The notes beneath the pieces were generated by a model. It was not told where the DNA came from and ran no database searches. It saw only the letters and a list, made by a program, of their open reading frames with translations. Shown here piece after piece: positions 1 through 11,150 of a stretch of 64,000 bases of DNA. Position numbers and translations under genes: made by a program. Source of the stretch: Asterias amurensis (lineage: Eukaryota; Echinodermata; Asteroidea; Forcipulatida; Asteriidae); NCBI RefSeq assembly GCF_032118995.1, contig NC_092661.1:13802506-13866505 (forward strand), read 5' to 3'. Numbering within the stretch: the stretch's first letter is position 1; the number at the start of each line of letters is the position of its first letter.

Positions 1-129
1 GTAAATTAGGCCTATTTATTTATTTGTTCTTTATTTATTTATTAATTTTAATCACTTATTGTTTATTTTTTGAGGTAAACTTACTTATTTGTTAATACTT
101 ATTTATTGGATTTATTTTATTCGGTTTAG

Positions 130-192
130 GTGGTTTTTACTGGAAACCAACTACGATCATTGGATGGCACCCCCAGAAAAAGACGATCGAAG
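130..192 (+). CDS. NAAA: NAAA-like amidase, internal exon (third from last)
   Basis: A 63-nt exon lies between acceptor TTTAG (ends 129) and donor AAG|GTAAGA. Read as 1+20 codons+2, it gives WFLLETNYDHWMAPPEKDDR plus a split Arg. The TNYDHW...DDRR block is a hallmark of the C-terminal part of N-acylethanolamine-hydrolysing acid amidase and acid ceramidase, lysosomal N-terminal-nucleophile hydrolases that cleave fatty-acid amides such as palmitoylethanolamide or ceramide. The Asn and Arg of this block belong to the conserved active-site region of the family. It joins in frame (phase 2) to the exon at 1124. The 5' part of the gene, including the catalytic Cys and the self-cleavage site, would lie left of the window. 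Confidence 0.85.
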
Positions 193-584
193 GTAAGATC
201 CTTTTTCCTCTAATGAATGTAAGAGTATGTAGCCATAACGCAAAGGCTCTTTTGTAAGCTACAGACATAGCTCCGGACTTGACTAAGGAATACATTGGAG
301 ATAAAACAGGTGTGAGTTAGGGATGTATTTTTCTGGCGTCTTTTTCTTTAGTGGAGCTTTGCAGTAATGTGAAATGTTCTCGCCTTAGAACTGGCTGGGA
401 CCTTAAAACGTGCCATTCCTATCACAGCACCGAAGCTACCAGCTGAAATTTGTGCCAGTGTGGCAGCCCACAAACCACAGCCCATCAACCACATCATTCA
501 TGACTGCCCTGACTTCAGACTACGAAAGGGCGAGCAGGGACTCAGTGACCTCGATGAGGATATCATCAAGTGCCTTGAAGTCAC

Positions 585-964
585 TTAAAGGCAGTGGACA
601 CTATTGGTAATTGTCAAAGACTAGCCTTCACAGTTGGTGTACCTCAACAAATGCATAAAATAACTAACCTGTGAAAATTTGAGCTCAATCGGTCATCAAA
701 GTTGCGAGATAATAATGAAAGAAGACAACACCCTTGTCACACAAAGTTGTGTGTTTAGATGGTTGATTTCGAGACCTCAAGTTCTAAATCTGAGGTCTCA
801 AAATCAAATTTGTGGAAAATTACTTCTTTCTCGAAAACTATGCCACTTCAGAGGGAGCCGTTTCTCACAACGTTTATACAACCTCTCTCCATTACTCGTC
901 ACCAAGAAAGGTTTTATGCTAATAATTAATTTGAGTAACTACCAATAGTGTCCACTGCCTTTAA
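585..964. repeat. M1 MITE (TTAA-flanked, 'GGCAGTGGACACTATTGGTAAT' type)
   Basis: About 380 bp with imperfect terminal inverted repeats starting TTAAAGGCAGTGGACACTAT, a TTAA at each end (piggyBac-like target choice), and a central palindrome around GAGACCTCAA...TTGAGGTCTC. It lies in an intron of the NAAA-like gene. This is the most frequent family of the window; the consensus is inferred by comparing copies by eye. Confidence 0.9.
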
Positions 965-1123
965 GTACAAGTCAAACCTAATCTTCACCTTGGTCCAGAG
1001 ATCAAACAAAAGAAGAGCAGTCATATGTAAACCAGCATTTTTTGTTATTACGTTGACAAAAACATATCTATGACTGTACGTTTAAATCTCCTCAATCGCT
1101 TTTTAATCATTTGACTGTCACAG

Positions 1124-1219
1124 GGATCCAGGAAACAAAGCCATGAATGCCACGGGTTCAAAGGTCATCGACCTGAGTCACCTTCTTGAGGTGTTATCTA
1201 TCCCTCTAGTGTGCAATAG
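1124..1219 (+). CDS. NAAA: NAAA-like amidase, penultimate exon
   Basis: A 96-nt exon with acceptor CTGTCACAG and donor AATAG|GTAAGT, phase 2 at both ends. It translates as DPGNKAMNATGSKVIDLSHL followed by LEVLSIPLVCN. This matches the NAAA pattern 'A.N ATGQ...LSLE.L..LS..PV.N' that follows DDRR, including a potential N-glycosylation site (NAT). The Arg codon is completed across the intron from 192 (AG|G). The other two frames are closed. NAAA is preferred over acid ceramidase because of the KAMNATG block; that choice is by family memory, not by alignment. Confidence 0.87.
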
Positions 1220-1349
1220 GTAAGTCTAGCCTTTTATAATACTAATAATTTTAATAATAATAATACTGGTTTCAGACTACCAAAGGGCGAGAAGGGACTC
1301 CGAGACCTCAATGAGGATACCATCAAGTGCCTTGATAATAATAACACTG

Positions 1350-1520
1350 CCGTCGATTTCACAAAGAGTTAAGACTTGTCTTATCTCGAGTTAGGACGAG
1401 TAACCCGTCCTAACTTAGGATTAATCTTAAGGTCTGCATGCTACAGTGTAGAGTTGGGACTCGTCCTAAGTCCTAAGACTAGTCTTAAGTTAGGAAGAGT
1501 TTTGTGAAATCGACGGCTGG
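1350..1520. repeat. M5 foldback MITE ('GATTTCACAAAGAGTTAGGACTAG' type)
   Basis: The ends GTCGATTTCACAAAGAGTT and the inverse AGTTTTGTGAAATCGAC enclose degenerate TTAGGACTAGTCCTAA-type blocks. It is intronic in the NAAA-like gene. Related copies are at 1730-2030, 35402-35570, 39720-39866 and 43165-43335. Confidence 0.8.
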
Positions 1521-1729
1521 TTTCTTATACAGTGTGCATTTGAATTATGAGAGCCACTCATTATACGTAGCACCATGCAATGTTTTACAAGGTGCTGTGT
1601 GGCGCAATATACAGCCAATCAAACCAGGAACACTTGGGAGAACCCCTTCTCTTTATGATAAGTGCACTGATGGGGTTTTTATGTACATTACACAGCACAT
1701 TGTGAGAATACTGGTGTTGGACAATAACT

Positions 1730-2030
1730 AAGCCGTTGACTTCACCAAACTCTTTCTAACTTAGGACTAATGTTAGGGCTTGGGACTAGCTAAGTTCCCT
1801 ATCTGATGTAGGACAGATGTAGAAGATGTAGGACCTCTTGTAGACCTCCATCCTCACACAAATTCCTATTGTACTTATGTCTTCCTTAATCATGTCACTT
1901 TTCTTTGTGTGTGGTAAAAAAAAAAAAAAAAAGACGCATTGAACCCATCCTAAGTTTGGACGGGATGGGATACTCGTCTTAACTTGTGATAGGATTAATC
2001 CAAGCGTTTCGTGAAATCGGCTGCAGGGCT
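1730..2030. repeat. M5 foldback MITE, divergent copy with poly-A tract
   Basis: It runs from GCCGTTGACTTCACCAAACT to GTTTCGTGAAATCGGC, the same inverted ends as at 1350-1520. An A-run at about 1916-1932 interrupts the middle. Confidence 0.65.
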
Positions 2031-2115
2031 TATAAGCTGAGGCTACTCTTACCTAACTTATGTTTTTTTAAATTAAAATATGACCGTAAGTCTCTCTTAA
2101 TTATTTGAATTGCAG

Positions 2116-2191
2116 AAACACTATATACACCACGCTGATGAGTGCAGCCCACCCTGGTAGTTTCGTCTCCTACTACCGCCATTGTAAGTAA
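2116..2191 (+). CDS. NAAA: NAAA-like amidase, terminal exon with stop
   Basis: The acceptor AATTGCAG ends at 2115 and the phase-2 join completes an Arg codon. The translation is NTIYTTLMSAAHPGSFVSYY then RHCK and TAA at 2189-2191. The 'TIYTT.MSA' block is the usual C-terminus of NAAA proteins, so the length fits a terminal exon. A strong alternative donor (CATT|GTAAGTAAG) overlaps the stop at about 2182, so a further short exon cannot be excluded. A degenerate MITE begins about 140 bp downstream; the first clear AATAAA is near 3619, beyond the tandem array. Confidence 0.82.
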
Positions 2192-2332
2192 GTAGACAGA
2201 TACTAGACATCACCTACAAGCCCTCGGCAGAGCTGCCATCTCTTCCTGATTCTGCAGAAACTTCCCTGAAAATCAACAAATCTTCTCATGTTCTGATGAA
2301 CGCATTTAAAAATCTCCCTGATAAAGGGATGG

Positions 2333-2680
2333 TACACGTTTGGTAATTACTCAAAACAAATATTAACTTAAACACTGACTTGGTAACTTGTATAAAACAT
2401 TGTGAGAAACGGCTCCCTCTGAAGTAACATAGTTTTTGAGAAAGAGGTAATTTCTCACTAACATCTTAAAAGACTTCTAGCTAAAAGTATTTTATTCCTA
2501 GCTGAAAGCACACAAATTTGTCCAACAAGGGTGCTTTTTCTTTCATCCTTTTCTCACAACTTCGATGACCAATTGAGCCCAAATTTTCACAGGTTTGCTA
2601 CTTTTTGCATATGTTGAGATACATTAAGTGAGAACACTGGTCTTTGACAATTACCAATAGTGTACAGTGTCTTTGAAGAA
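2333..2680. repeat. M1 MITE, divergent copy
   Basis: Starts near ACGTTTGGTAATTACTCAAA and ends CCAATAGTGTACAGTGTCTT. The internal order of motifs is as in other M1 copies, but the outer ends are degraded. It abuts the tandem array that starts at about 2685. Confidence 0.7.
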
Positions 2681-2684
2681 ACAT

Positions 2685-3575
2685 TGTCCCTATTATGTTG
2701 AATGTAATTCTAAATAATATCTCCCTGAATCATGGACAAAATCTCCCTGATTGCAAGATGCTTATGTTGGCAGCTCGCTCTGGGAAACAACAACTCCCCA
2801 ATTTGTTTTGTTGTTTCCAAGTGCGTTATGTGTCGAACATTACATTACGTGATTGAATGCAATTTGTCCCTATAATGTTGAATGTAATTCTAAATATCTC
2901 CCTGAATCATGGACAAAATCTCCCTGATTGCAAGATGCTTATGTTGGCAGTTCTGCTCTGGGAAACAACAACTCCCCAATTTGTTTTGTTGTTTCCGAGT
3001 GCGTTATGTGTCGAACATTACATTACGTGATTGGATGCAATTTGTCCCTATAATGTTGAATGTAATTCTAAATATCTCCCTGAATCATGGACAAAATCTC
3101 CCTGATTGCAAGATGCTTATGTTGGCAGTTCTGCTCTGGGAAACAACAACTCCCAAATTTGTTTTGTTGTTTCCGAGTGTGTTATGTGTCGAACATTACA
3201 TTACGTGATTGGATGCAATTTGTCCCTATAATGTTGAATGTAATTCTAAATATTTCCCTGAATCATGGACAAAATCTCCCTGATTGCAAGATGCTTATGT
3301 TGGCAGCTCTGCTCTGAGAAGCAACAACCCCCCAATTTGTTTTGTTGTTTCCGAGTGCGTTATGTGTCGAACATTACATTACGTGATTGGATGCAATTTG
3401 TCCCTATAATGTTGAATGTAATTCTAAATATCTCCCTGAATCATGGACAAAATCTCCCTGATTGCAAGATGCTTATGTTGGCAGCTCTGCTCTGAGAAGC
3501 AACAACCCCCCCGATTTGTTTTGTTGTTTCCGAGTGCGTTATGTGTCGAAAACTACGTTACGTGATTGGATGCAA
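2685..3575. repeat. 178-bp tandem repeat array, five copies
   Basis: Five head-to-tail units start near 2685, 2864, 3041, 3219 and 3397, with a regular 178-bp step. Each contains TTGTCCCTATAATGTTGAAT, a palindrome-like AACAACAACTCCCCAA...TTTGTTGTTTCC, and TACGTGATTGGATGCAA. Units 2-5 differ by only a few substitutions, so the array looks young or homogenised. The repeated 76-99 aa open frames inside it come from the periodicity and are not genes. Confidence 0.95.
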
Positions 3576-4071
3576 TTTTGAAATTTTAAAACAATCCGAT
3601 GAGGAGAGGGAAAGCGCCAATAAAGGATTTCTGATTATGGCCACAAGAAGTAATCATACTTTTGAGTAGGTGTGTTTATTATATTGAACTACTTTGGTCA
3701 TTAAACTTAAAGGATGAGCAGTTAATCTGCCTGTTGCATTCACCAGCCTTACTAATCTGTGCATGATCCAATGGAGTCCACCAAGCTAAGCACAACAAAA
3801 TGATGCTTACCAGAATAAGGTTCGAGCCAAACTACTATGTCTCATGTACAATTTGTGACTGGTATCCTGTTCATTTCTGCTAAGCAGAAATGTGTCAAGC
3901 AATATGTTCTGTTTAAGCAGCTCTATGAAATATGAATAACTACCTGTTGTTATTGGATTATTCGCCCGTATTAATTTCTTTTATTATATATAAATGTCCC
4001 CTTCATTGCATCTGATGAAGAGGTTTTTGCTACCGAAGCTTATGCAGTTTTTTTGAAAATGTAATTAGTTT
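3576..4071. other. Non-coding stretch with a fragment of an 'AAGCAC/TTAAGCAG' repeat
   Basis: No exon is supported. 3750-3930 holds pieces (AGCTAAGCACAACAAAATGA; TTTAAGCAGCTCTATGAAAT) of the family that is more complete at 43490-43707. An AATAAA at about 3619 is the only poly-A-like signal. Confidence 0.5.
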
Positions 4072-4460
4072 CTGAAGGCACTGGACACCTGTGGTACATT
4101 TTAAATACAAGGATTCTCATTTGATGAACCCATAAAACATGTATGTATAAAATAACAAATCTGACTTTTGTTGAAATATTTACTCAATTTGTCATCGAGT
4201 TGCAAGAGAATAAAAAAAGAAAAACACCCTTGTTAGATTTGTGTTTTTTGAGATGCCTGAAAAAGGCTTCAAAGCCTGACATTTCTTAATATTTGAGCGA
4301 GAATCTACCCCTTTCTCAAAAAACTACATTACACTTCAAAGGGAGACGTTTCTCACAATGTTTTATAACTACCAACAGCATTTCATTGCTCCTCACCAAG
4401 TAAGTTCTTATGCCAACATTTATTTTTTTCTAATTACCAAAAGTGTCCAGTGCCTTTAAA
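4072..4460. repeat. M1 MITE, divergent copy
   Basis: GGCACTGGACACCTGTGGTA at the left and AAAAGTGTCCAGTGCCTTTAA at the right, with the usual internal blocks (TTGTCATCGAGTTGCAAGAG; TTTCTCACAATGTTTTATA). Confidence 0.8.
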
Positions 4461-4539
4461 TGATACCACTTTTATGCCTTCCTTGTTTTAGACTAATTAA
4501 TGTAATTATGTTTTAAGTAGAGTATGAGTTATGGAAAGG

Positions 4540-4690
4540 TTTGCGGTAATTACATGTAATGACCATCTGTAAATGAGTTGGGGTGGTTCTGAAAAGAACT
4601 GTTGGTTTCAACTCTACAGTATAAGTGGAGAACTTTTAATATGATGCCTTCAGCTTTTGGAGACCGAAACCAGGTCTTTTTTTTCTGATA
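4540..4690 (-). repeat. Histone-stem-loop-like element, degenerate copy
   Basis: On the minus strand GTTGAAACCAACAGTTCTTT continues to a hairpin at 4585-4600 (AGTTCTTTTCAGAACC) and then ACCCCAACTC. It has the same flanks as the copies near 29.3-29.5 kb, including GGTTTGCGGTAAT at 4549. The upstream hammerhead-like part is not recognisable here. Confidence 0.65.
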
Positions 4691-5106
4691 GTAGTTTTTA
4701 CAGACACAATCTGATATTCATAAATACCTCAGACAGTTTCGCTATTCCTATTGGTGGAGAGTGCGTCACGTGGGTGTGTATAAACCTTTGTTTATGACTG
4801 GTAAAAAGTGTTAATTCATGGGCGTGACACGCGACCTTGCACCTGTTCTTAAGACAGTTTCTTCATTTCTATTGGTTGAGAGCAACGGCTGAAACAGTTG
4901 TGCCACATCATACGCGATACGCGCGACGCGCACAGCATTCCCTTATAAGGTGTTGTTTACCCGAGGGCGGCGGAGGGCTTTACCATTTCATAGCTGGAGG
5001 GGTGTTGTGTTGAAAGAAATCATTTTACAATTATAATTTTTGCATTTAGTTTACTTTTTTACCAAAAAGTGATGATGTTTTTGACCGAAAGGGTATTTGT
5101 GAATGG

Positions 5107-5273
5107 GAATCAAAGTGTGTTGAATAGGTTTTCAACTAGTGGTTTAAACCCGCCGAGGCCTGTTTCTTTATAATTTACCTCGACTTCTTTTCGGTAAAAT
5201 TATCACTGAACTAGGCCTCGTTCGGATTAAACCACTAGTTGAAAAAACTCTTCACCACACATTGATTCCCTTC
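5107..5273. repeat. Foldback element
   Basis: The left arm GAATCAAAGTGTGTTGAA...TCAACTAGTGGTTTAAAC pairs with the right arm TTAAACCACTAGTTGAAA...CACACATTGATTCCC around an AT-rich centre. No coding potential. Confidence 0.75.
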
Positions 5274-5633
5274 TTAAGAAAACTTTATGCACAGCTTAAA
5301 AAAGGCACATTTATTTTTCGAGTAAAGATAAGAAGTGTCTTATTTTGTAATCTCAATTTTTTTTTTTAAACATGGATGTATTGTAGTAGATCAAAATATG
5401 AATGCAATTTGTCGGTGTGGGCAGTTTTGTTTTATATCAACTTTCCTTATAATTTTGTTTACCAATGTAAGGTGACTGTCTTTCAATAAATAAATGGCAT
5501 AATTTGGCTCAAAGAGCACTAAAGATAAGAATTATATTTTTATATTTTTATTGGAATTTTGTTAAGTAAATAGAATTTTCATAATGTAAAAGTGTTAACC
5601 TGATTAAAATCAGAACGTGTTTTCAGAAATGGT

Positions 5634-5975
5634 GAATATTCGTTTGGTAATTACTCAAAACAAATATTACCTTAAAAACTGACTCGGTGAAAAGCATTGG
5701 AGAGTTGTTGATAGTATAAAACATTGTGTGAAACGGCTCCCTCTGAAGTAGCATAGATTTTGAATTTCTCACTAAAATAATAAAATACTTTTATTCCTCT
5801 ATGAAAGCACACAAATTCGTCCCAACAGGTTTGCGTTTTCTTTCATTATTTTCTCCAAACTCCGATGACCAATTGAGCTCAAATTTTTACAGGTTTGTTA
5901 TTGTTTTTATGCATACGTTGAGATACACCAAGTGAGAACACTGGTCTTTGATGACAATTACCAATAGTGTACCTC
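5634..5975. repeat. M1 MITE, divergent copy
   Basis: GTTTGGTAATTACTCAAAAC at the left; GACAATTACCAATAGTGTAC at the right. The internal motif order matches 2333-2680, so these two belong to the same subfamily. Confidence 0.75.
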
Positions 5976-6079
5976 CCTTCCCGGTTTATAGTTGGTCGCG
6001 CGATGGAAATCTTGACGCGCGACAAAGTCATCGCTGAGGCCTAAAAACTGAATCGATGTAAATGTCAAAGACACAAATA

Positions 6080-7071
6080 TATAGGTTTTCTCGGTCAATT
6101 TAGGAAAATGAGCAGCCAATTCAACCACCAGCCTATTCTATTTCGCACGAAATCGAATGCTACTAAAAAAGGGTGATTCGATTTCATTTTAAGACTAGTC
6201 AAATCTATTTTTACGTCATTCGATTTAACAAAATAATCATTTAATTTAACAATTCATCGAAGCTGCATTCAAACTCGCAGGAGTGTTCTTACGGCGTGTG
6301 TTTAGTCATTCAATTTCATTTTGAGGCAGTCAATTCTGGTATTTATGCAGTCTTAAAAACGCTTGGTTAACTTGTTGTTTCCTTTTACGAATGTTAAAGG
6401 CATGCGGTTAATGTTTTGGCACTCTTGAACATAAGAATGCATAGATGTCTGGCACGCCAACAGATGGTTGGTGAATATTTACAAAAAACAACAACTGGAA
6501 AAACCCTTAAAAAAAACCTTTAAAAAACCTTTAAACACATTCAAATGTCAGGTCTTGGTCAGTTAACCATTGAAGGTCTCCCGAAAAAATAAAGAAGAAA
6601 ACAACCCGTATATGGGGCCCAAGGTAAAGTCTGCTGGAAACATAAAGTAAAGAAAATAAGATTTCATTTTTTGAAAGATTGATTGTTCAACTCGACTTCA
6701 CCTTTTTGAAGGGAGCATTCCATCTTGAACCTGTGAAGGTACGAAACGGTTTGCCTTATACAGTTTATCTGTTTATTTGTATTTCTTTAGTCGTACTTAT
6801 TTGAATCCTCGGTGAGCGAAATTGATTGCCTCTTTACGAAATTGAAAATGATTAAATCAGCAAAATCTCTAGTCGAACCAGCTTTGCTAAATTGAATGAT
6901 GATTGTGTGTCATGAAAAAGAATGAGTGTAATAGGAACTTGAATGCCTCAAAACGAAATTGAATGACCGAATTCTGAATTTGAAACGCAGTAAAAACCGG
7001 TGAGGCTAAATAGCTTTAATTCGAGCGCCTGAAAATGAAATTGGCTGCTCATTTGACCGAGAAAACCTATA
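6080..7071. mobile_element. About 1-kb non-autonomous element with TIRs and internal ATTGAATG repeats
   Basis: The left end TATAGGTTTTCTCGGTCAAT, followed by ATGAGCAGCCAATT, is matched by the right end AATTGGCTGCTCAT, followed by TTGACCGAGAAAACCTATA. The interior carries many degenerate ATTGAATG/CATTCGATT words on both strands and no long open frame. The layout is that of a non-autonomous DNA transposon with subterminal repeats; the superfamily is unknown. Confidence 0.75.
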
Positions 7072-7149
7072 TTCTAATTAAGCGATTGAGAAATGAAGGA
7101 CGAAACTATAAATAAATAGTAAACTTGCGGGTACATCCATGTGTAAATC

Positions 7150-7260
7150 TCTTTTGTGGGCGTGTTGGCTCTGAAAAGAGCCGGTATGGTCTTAAACAGT
7201 ATGAGGGACAAAGCTACATGGCACCACTGAAAGCTGCTTCTATTCCGTCCAAGGGGAAGG
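7150..7260 (-). repeat. Histone-stem-loop-like element fragment
   Basis: The perfect inverse of a histone 3' stem-loop, GGCTCTGAAAAGAGCC, lies at 7167-7182. Its left flank resembles that of the copy at 58855-58970. The hammerhead-like part is lost or degraded. Confidence 0.7.
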
Positions 7261-7263
7261 ACG

Positions 7264-7288
7264 AACGATGATGATGATGATGATGATA
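7264..7288. repeat. (GAT)n microsatellite
   Basis: A short run of ATG/GAT units, about eight copies. Confidence 0.9.
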
Positions 7289-7707
7289 CATAGAGTTATA
7301 TATAAGAACTGGCGCACTGGCCTATATACGCGCTCCGGCATGCGCGCAGGCGGCCATTTTCTAAGTTGACAAAACTGCATAGAGTTATATATAAGAACTA
7401 GAGAGCGCACTGGCCTATATACGCGCCCCGGTATGCGCCCAGGCGGCCATTTTCTAAGTTGACAAAACAGCTATCTCACAGCGTGTGTTTGTGCGGCCAT
7501 TTTCTAAGTTGAACAAACAGCATCGCGTGAGCGTTCAATAAAAAAAACCTCAAACGTGTATTTCATATTCAACGCGCGTGCAGAATGACGCGCTTGTCAT
7601 CTTGCGGTCCCGTGATGGCGTTTGTGCACGAAGCATCACTCGTGCGCCCTCTAGTTCTTATATATAGACCTTTCCTTTGTTTACAAAGAAAGGTCTATAA
7701 CTCTATG
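7289..7707. repeat. TIR element with internally duplicated left arm
   Basis: CATAGAGTTATATATAAGAA occurs twice (7289, 7379) with the following GCGCACTGGCCTATATACGC, and inverted at the right (TTCTTATATATAGACC; TATAACTCTATG). GCGGCCATTTTCTAAGTTGA is repeated three times. It looks like a MITE with a duplicated arm. Confidence 0.75.
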
Positions 7708-7733
7708 TGATGATGATACTGTCTTAGGCCGTG

Positions 7734-8568
7734 TCCGAATAGACTGTGCAAGTCTCGCGCGGATTTGAACTTCCCATTGTGGTCCCAACCTTATGGAGTT
7801 TTACGTTGGGGAGCTTTTGTTTCGTCCATTACTTAAGTTTAATATAGTTTATAACCATAAAAATGACATATGTTGTTAAAAATGTAATACTAATTAACAA
7901 CATATGTAAAAGTAAAAATAAAGTCAACATAATAACGAAGAAAAACCGATATTAAAACTTGACCTCAGGTCAGGTTATTTGTAAAAAATTAAGAATTTGT
8001 GCCCATCTCCGATCACGAAACTTACGCAGACGCTTGTTTTGGTTGCGCGGGGTTGAAAGCCTTTTCATTGGTCGCGTAGGCGTCGGCTTCCTCTTTAAAC
8101 TGCGTCACGCGTTTATCTAACGCCCTTGCGGACCATCGTGCGTCCGCGTATAAACCAGCTTTCCGTAGTTTCACATTTGGGCGTAGATTTACAAAAGGGG
8201 TTTAAAAACATTTAAGATCAAACAAACATCCTTGTCCCAGAGTTTTACTTTTGTCTATACATAGACTTTAACCGATAATTGTGTATTTGTTTAAAAAGCT
8301 CAAACTAATTTAAACAAGCTCTAATGGGTATTTTTGTTGTTCAGATTCGGCATTAATAAAAAAATTAAGCGAAGATTTGATTCATAAAAAAAATAAGTTA
8401 TTCAGTTGTCGTGTTTTCTCGCTCCGGCGCGCGCGAGACTTGCACAGTCTATTGGCGACTTCGGCTACAGCTACGGCTAGATTAGCGCGTCTGTCAGTGT
8501 TGAAGAATAGCAGACGCGCGCGCCCTAGCCGTAGCTGTAGCCGAAGTCGCCAATTCGGACACGGCCTT
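7734..8568. repeat. Nested foldback elements with 'GGCCGTGTCCGAAT' ends
   Basis: AGGCCGTGTCCGAATAGACT (7734) and ATTCGGACACGGCCTT (end 8568) are inverted outer ends. GACTGTGCAAGTCTCGCGCG (7741) pairs with CGCGAGACTTGCACAGTCTA (8432-8452). A compact hairpin at about 8455-8550 (GGCGACTTCGGCTACAGCTA / inverse) is the same MITE seen at 57084-57216. The simplest reading is one MITE interrupted by, or recombined with, a longer AT-rich segment. Confidence 0.65.
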
Positions 8569-9770
8569 AATTCTCCCGAAGACGAGCAGCGTATCTGTTC
8601 GAAACGTCATTCTCATTGTTGTACCCGTAAGATTACTATTTATTTATAGTTTCTTTCTTTTTATCCGCGCCATGCAAAGCTTCAAAGAAACACTTTTCTA
8701 AGTGCCTGAATGGAGTTAGGTTATCATGAAACTGTATCCATATTTTACCATAGGCCTAAAAAATGACAAAGACATCATAGTTATTCACATGTACAAGATC
8801 ATCAAACAGGAAAGCTGCCTTAATAGAGTTCCATTTTTATTGTTATTAATTGTTTTTATTATTATTAATATTATCAAACTGTATTCAGAAATTTTACTTG
8901 ATAAAGATAGCAAGATTATTGTATGCGCACATTAAACATTTCATGAAGAAGAAGAAAATATTGTGTCTTAAAATGTGCGAATGTTAATTTGCAAATCTCC
9001 TTATGGGTGTGGCTTTCCTATAAAGGTTTTTAACATGATTGATAGAACTGACAAAATAGTCAGTGACAGTGTTCATTTTGTTTGTGATCAACCATATGCA
9101 ATGAACTAACAAACCTATGAATAATTTGGGCTAAATCGGTTGTACGAGGCTGTAGAAAATTATGAAAAACCATGCACAATTTTCAGCATGTATATAAACA
9201 CATTGTCCATAATATTTGCTGTTGAAAATGTTATTAGATTTTCATTAAACATTTTCTCGAATAGACTTCATTTCAGAGGGGAAATGTTTGTGTTCTAGTA
9301 GGAGTTAATAATCGGTTACCTTCAGACCAAAACTAAGCAGTGTTTTTTTTTATCCCTACCACCAGTGATGTGTTATACCTTAAGCATTTCGGCTCCAGAC
9401 AAACTAATTAGGCTTTTATATGCATTAAGCTAATCAGACCTTTCGCATTTCAATACACACATCGGCAATGGACCGTTCCGGCTTTCCACTAAGCTCCGCC
9501 CACCGCGCACGTGAGCAAGACACGTGTACGAGCACTCCCAATGACATTCTGCATGATTCTGCCGCGCGTGCCAAATATACGCGCACGCATGACCGAGTTT
9601 GTCCGACCACAATCATTGCTGTGATTGGTCCAAATGGGTGAACGCGCACAGTTTGATTGACAGGCTGGATCGGTCCATAGACCTCGTTGGATCGGAATGG
9701 ACGGTTCAATGGTGTTATTAAAAACATAATGTTGCGTCAAAATTCAACATTGAACATTTCTGCAAATTTT
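8569..9770. other. Intergenic stretch without a supported gene
   Basis: 8572-8615 carries one hammerhead-like piece (GAAGACGAGCAG...CTGTTCGAAACGTC) without a histone-like hairpin after it. 9450-9720 is GC-richer with inverted CCAAT (GATTGGTCC) but gives no convincing exon. The rest is AT-rich and unremarkable. Confidence 0.5.
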
Positions 9771-10156
9771 TAAAAGCAGTGGACACTATTGGTAGTTACT
9801 CAAAATAATTGTTAGCATAAAACCTTTCTTGGTGACGAGTAATGGGGAGAGGTTGATGGTATAAAACATTTTGAGAAAAGGCTCCCTCTGAAGTGCCATA
9901 GTTTTCGAGAAAGAAGTAATTTTCCACGAGTTTGATTTCGAGACCTCAGATTTAGAACTTGAGGTCTCGAAATCAACCATCTAAACGCACACAACTTCGT
10001 GTGACAAGGGTGTTATTTTTTTTCATTGTTATCTCGCAAGTTTGATGACCGATTGAGCTCAAATTTTCACAGGTTTGCTATTTTATGCATATGTTGAGAT
10101 ACACCAACTGTGAAGGCCAGACTTTGACAATTACCAATAATGTCCACTGCCCTTAA
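9771..10156. repeat. M1 MITE
   Basis: TTTTAAAAGCAGTGGACAC at the left and AATGTCCACTGCCCTTAA at the right. A near-consensus copy with the central GAGACCTCAGATTTAGAACT palindrome. Confidence 0.9.
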
Positions 10157-11150
10157 ATAAAAGAAAATGCATCTCATGACTTGTTGATTTGTTTCTAACA
10201 AACTGAACACTGCTTTTAAATATTTGTGTAACATTCTTGTTCAACCTTGGTTGGCAAAACCTGAGGCTGCGACGTTGTAGAAAGGGCTACTGTCCTTGTT
10301 TTGTCACAAAGTCGAGGCAAATATATTTTGCTTCTCAGACATTGCAGTATATTGCATAAAGGACATGTGTTTGTAGTTCAACTATGGTGGTATCTATATG
10401 GTTCAACATTGCCAGAATAAACTACTTCGGTTTTGGATGTTTTTCACTATTTTTTAACTTCTTGTTTTGGACTGGCGATCTTAAAACTAATTGTTCTTCT
10501 TCATTCTCAAACACTATAATACAGCATTTCAAGCAAAAAAGCTTCAAGAATATGACTATCAACTGTGAACTATGTAAGTTGTATTGGCCAACCTGTAAAT
10601 ATTTTGAAATTATTATGTGCACACCCATATACGGGCCGTTTCCCCTTCAAGACAAAGGTGTGGCGACCTGACACTTTCGTATTATTATAGTACTGTATTA
10701 TGTGTACACACAGAGGAAAAGTCCTATATGGCTATAGTGTAGGCCTACAGTTGGTAATCAATTAGTTGGTAATCATTATCTTTAAAAGTTTGGTCAGAGG
10801 AGCAGTTTTTGATAGTATAGACCTTCATCACGGTGTGGTCATCTTGATTTTACTCCATTTCAACTCATTGTAACCAAACTGAGGCTGGACGAAATAATAG
10901 TCTGATGCCATGTTTGCGCAATGAATGTTAGCATTCATTACTATAATTATGGAAACATGGAATATGACCAAGATGGTGACAGCGTGATAAAGGTCTATAA
11001 AGCATTCTGAGAAACACTTCACTTCGAAGTAATGTGGATATGTAAAAGATTAATCAGTTTATATGTGATATAAGTTTGTGTGTCCCGAAATTCGAATCGA
11101 TATGATATGAGAAGCGTTCTATCAGTAACCGTTTATCAGACTGGTTACCC
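10157..11150. other. Non-coding stretch
   Basis: No splice-bounded frame or family motif was seen. A 95-codon open frame at 10384-10671 is AT-driven with no recognisable domain. Downstream of gene A's last exon (gene A runs right to left). Confidence 0.4.

Noticed and set aside
2909..3495. Three overlapping 76-99 aa proteins starting MDKISLIARCLCW
   Set aside because: They are 178-bp tandem units; the frames shift from unit to unit and no domain is present.
2685..3575. CRISPR array
   Set aside because: Eukaryotic context, 178-bp units without spacer-repeat alternation.
9430..9740. Minus-strand gene in a GC-richer stretch
   Set aside because: Three overlapping frames are open with no splice logic, domain or family motif.
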